Assembly: GCA_019918135.1 (NCBI GenBank)
Contig: WBZZ01006245.1
Coordinates: 1 to 64,000 of the forward strand
Length of the DNA: 64,000 nucleotides
Source of the DNA: Paulinella micropora
Taxonomy: Eukaryota > Cercozoa > Imbricatea > Euglyphida > Paulinellidae
Direction: 5' to 3'
Positions within the stretch are counted from its first letter, which is position 1, and every line of letters starts with the position of its first letter. Of the stretch, positions 61,184-64,000 are shown in pieces. A program made the translations under genes and the position numbers. The notes under the pieces are model-generated. The model did not search any database. It was not told the DNA's origin and was given only the letters and a program-made list of their open reading frames with translations.

Positions 61184-62177
61184 ATGATACCCCAGGGGTA
61201 CCATACCAGGTATCAAACCCGGATATGGGAGGGTATCGTTTGGCTGTGTTGGCCACCATCGCTACTACCACAAGGTCCGTCTCCTCTGGATAGAGTAGGA
61301 GACAGTGTAGAGTCACAGACAGAGCGGACAAGCGAGACACACACACATGAAACACCTGTGGGGAAAAGCAGTAAAAGAGGCACAGAACACGGAAAGGTAA
61401 TAAGCTTTGAGGACTTTAAAAGAATAAGTGAACAGCTGAACAACCTGTGTGTTTTGGATGATGAAACGGGAGATGTTGTGATGATGACAAAGAAGGAAGG
61501 AGAGAGAGTAGCAGAGGCAGACGGACTGTTGACAGATGTGTTTTGGGCTGTGAACGAAGTGTTTCTGAAGCATGCAGCATGCACACCACAAATCACAAGA
61601 GACAGTCATAGAGAAGCGAGCAGCTAGAACCACTCAGAGTGCAAAAGCTAAGGAAAGAGCTAAATGGGAGTGTGTCAGACACAGTGAAGGACATCCACGA
61701 CCTGAGAAGACGGAAATAGCTAGGTTGCTATATGCGTTAACGAAGGGAGCAGAAAAGATAGTAGTGAAAGAGGGTTTGTGTTTCGACCCGGACGGCAAAG
61801 AGAACGAGTTTTACACAGAGCTGTTAGGAAAAATAGACTATGGAATACTCGACTTAGCTAAGAACCACGACAATCAATTTGCTCTTTTCATTGTGCGATC
61901 GATGCCCCACCTTATGAAGATTTGGCATGAGGTAGAAGCGAGAGGGGTTACACTGAACGCACTTTTGCGGAAGCTACACTCAGCTGCAGGAGATGCATAC
62001 AAGTTCTTCAGTCCAGAACAGGCAGCAGCGAGAAAGAGGGAGTTTGACAGGAAGAGACGGGAGATACACGGACACTCAGATATGGAGGAGGATGATGAGG
62101 ATTTCGACCCGGAAAACCTAGAACACTCCAGAACCTCCAAGGAGATGAGGTCGGGAATTCCCATAAGTTTTAAATAG
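61184..62177 (+). pseudogene. Unrecognised coding region between gag and integrase
   Basis: Two long open stretches: one with VISFEDFKRISEQLNNLCVL and one with EIARLLYALTKGAEKIVVKE, FALFIVRSMPHLMKIWHEVE and an acidic end. This is much longer than a copia protease and lacks a clear DSG/DTG site. It could be an extra domain, or another element nested within. About two or more breaks. Confidence 0.4.
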
Positions 62178-62445
62178 TATTGCGAGGCACGAGAAGAGCT
62201 TGATTGGATGTACGAGGAGAGATTTGAGAGAGAAAGAAAGAACAAAGCCCAAAAGAAAGGGAGTGAGGAGGATGAAGAGGAAGATCACAATCTCATGGTA
62301 GACGATAGCGAGACGGTAGGACGCAAGAAAAAGATGACAGATTAAGACAGCGGATCGTCCAGGGATATAGCATGTACACCGCACATCTTACACAACGTCC
62401 GAGAGATCGAACCCGTTAGCTTAGTCACCGGAAACGGAATAGAGT

Positions 62446-63983
62446 GTGGTGCGAAACATGGGGGAAGCGAGGTTGACAAGAATAGATGGATCAGGAAAGC
62501 CAGTTTTGGTAAAGAAAGATATGCTGTTAGACAACAGGGTGCCAGTCAACATTATGTCTACTGGAAACGTGGACCATAACCACCACAGATCTATCATTCA
62601 CCAAAACGGGCAACTACTAATCCTAAAGCACCCCATAAGAATTAAAGAGAGTGACGTGATCGTGAGGGGGAGACTTACGCCTGGCATGCTCTATCGCTGG
62701 GACAATGAGAAAAACAAGCCCCTCAACATAAACGAGCGTTGCAACCCCAAAGTGAAAGAGAAGAAGAATAAGACGGGGTAAGCGGGGCGGGAATCCCCAA
62801 AGAGAGAGAAAGTGAGAGCAAGCAAGCGAGAGTAAGTGAGAACGAGGAAGCTAGAGGCAGCGTTTTATACGCTATATATCCTGAGAAAGGTAAGAAGGGT
62901 AAGCCCGTTGACATTTACGTCATACATCAGTGTAGTGGGCATAAAGCTTTACCGAAGACCTATGCATTAGGCAAGGCAAGGGGTAGAAAATTAACAGGAA
63001 GCGAGGATAGTGTTAGATTTTGTGAAGCCTGTATGATGGGGAAAGCTAAAGTGTTACCCAGATTTAAGGTTAATAGAAAAAGGAGAGCGAGTTACCTTTG
63101 TGAGATTTTGCACATAGATACTTCCGGACCATGGGCGGTAATGTCAGTTCACGGTAAGTACTATAAATTTTGCGTTACAAACGATTACTCAGGGTACATC
63201 AAAGATTATTATTTACGATACAAGAACGAATTTGTAGACTGTTTGAAGCAAGCGGTAGCATGGTTTGAAAGGCAGACAGGGAAGAAAGTCAGACAGATCA
63301 CTTGCGACAATAAGTTCGATGTCCCAACTGAGATTATAGAGTGGTGGAAACCCCTACAATTCATTTGGAAGACTAGTGCTCCAGGTGATAAAGATGGCAA
63401 TCCCATAGCTGAGAAGGTCAACGACATCACAGCCGGACCAGCCCGGGCCATGCGATACGAGGCTAATTTACCACCCCAGTTTTGGGCGGAAATGGAACAC
63501 ACAGCCACAACATTGCACAACATTCTACCAGCCACGACAGGGCCTAGGAAAGAAACTTCACCTTTTGAGCAATGTCTGGGCTACAAGCCAGCTATCCGAC
63601 AACTTAAGCCTATAGGATGTTTAGGTGTAATGTACATAGGAAAGCAGGTAGGCAAAGGCAACTATAGGGGAAAGCGTGTAATGTTACTTGGATATGATGT
63701 ATTTAAGGAACTATACAGAGTTTGGGATGGTCGAAAGGTCATCACAAATGTGCGCAATGTACGCTTTAACCACAATGTAGTTGGCAAGGATGCTCACCCA
63801 CCCAGAGAAGTTAGATGGGACGACGAGGAATCTGAGGGGGAGAGTAATGACACCGTACAGCTAGAACAGCCGTTAGACGAACCTGAGCATAAAGATGAGG
63901 GGGAGTTAGACAAACATGAGGAGTTACAGGAAGAAAAGACATTCACCGTCCAGATTCCGGTCTCCCATCAGAGTCGAAGGTAG
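62446..63983 (+). pseudogene. Copia pre-integrase and integrase
   Basis: Pre-integrase HHCC region with HQCSGHKALPKTYALG and RFCEACMMGKAKVLP, then the integrase core: LCEILHIDTSGPW, VTNDYSGYIKDYYL, RQITCDN, and the copia-type C-terminal part LGYKPAIRQLKPIGCLGVMY, KRVMLLGYDVFKELYRVWDG. This is a Ty1/copia arrangement. Part of the decayed element. Confidence 0.8.
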
Positions 63984-64000
63984 ATCTAGCTGACAACAAG

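Larger units (their letters stand above)
58382..64000 (+). mobile_element. Ty1/copia retroelement fossil (right part beyond window)
   Basis: Parts in order: primer-binding-like site, gag (58,631), a zinc-knuckle region near 59,660, acidic and unknown frames, pre-integrase zinc finger and integrase (62,446-63,983). Reverse transcriptase and RNase H would lie to the right, outside. The gag-to-integrase order defines copia. It is old and decayed, with at least six breaks. Confidence 0.8.

Overview
The window looks like nuclear DNA of a eukaryote, perhaps an alga-like or other protist genome; the species cannot be named from the sequence. GT-AG mini-exons, long microsatellites (TATG, GA/CT, CTA, TA, poly-T), fold-back repeats and a Ty1/copia retroelement support this. 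Most coding DNA belongs to integrated viral fossils of the Polinton / Polinton-like virus (PLV) kind, in three blocks with different base composition.

Block A (about 1.7-13.8 kb) is GC-rich. It holds a USP-like cysteine-peptidase candidate, an unknown protein with a nuclear-signal-like N-terminus, a 56-residue Cys-rich mini-protein, a very long fibre with discoidin domains and adhesin-head repeats, a coiled-coil protein, a ribonucleotide reductase small subunit, a 2TM SLATT-like protein and two penton-like pieces. An array of GGACCTTTTGATGG hairpins separates the first two genes. Block A stops abruptly near 13,845 against AT-rich block B (to about 24.3 kb). Block B holds a capsid-protease remnant, a penton-like protein, a probable double-jelly-roll major capsid protein, a virion-surface protein, two small GKY-motif proteins and a Polinton-type protein-primed DNA polymerase B. 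Its capsid-side genes are bracketed by hairpins. A 195-bp dispersed repeat occurs at both edges of A+B (1-195 and 24,425-24,616). Blocks A and B are both damaged.

Block C (30,039-53,966, about 23.9 kb) is a nearly whole AT-rich PLV-like provirus with 1.2-kb terminal inverted repeats that differ by only about 1% by eye, so it is young. It encodes two GIY-YIG proteins, a TVpol-SF3 helicase replication protein, fibres (one ending in an S74 chaperone), a large protein with a parvovirus-like phospholipase A2 motif, an A32-type packaging ATPase, major capsid and penton-like proteins, and a tyrosine recombinase resembling telomere resolvases. Its left end is a fold-back of two 182-bp arms.

Block C sits inside an apparent intron of a host gene. 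Its exons, recognised at 26,081-29,623 and again at 54,636-56,219, encode a short N-terminal tail, one membrane anchor and many short SxAxG/NxxIG repeats like bacterial trimeric-autotransporter heads, mostly on phase-1 mini-exons. From about 58.4 kb to the window end lies a decayed Ty1/copia element with gag, zinc-knuckle and integrase parts.

The most novel signals are: (1) seven 20-bp palindromes of form ATCTCNNACNNGTNNGAGAT shared by blocks B and C, with co-varying arms and one common reading frame when inside genes; (2) the paired gene-flanking hairpins of block B; (3) the fold-back end of block C together with a telomere-resolvase-like recombinase; and (4) the adhesin-like host gene that carries the provirus in its intron.
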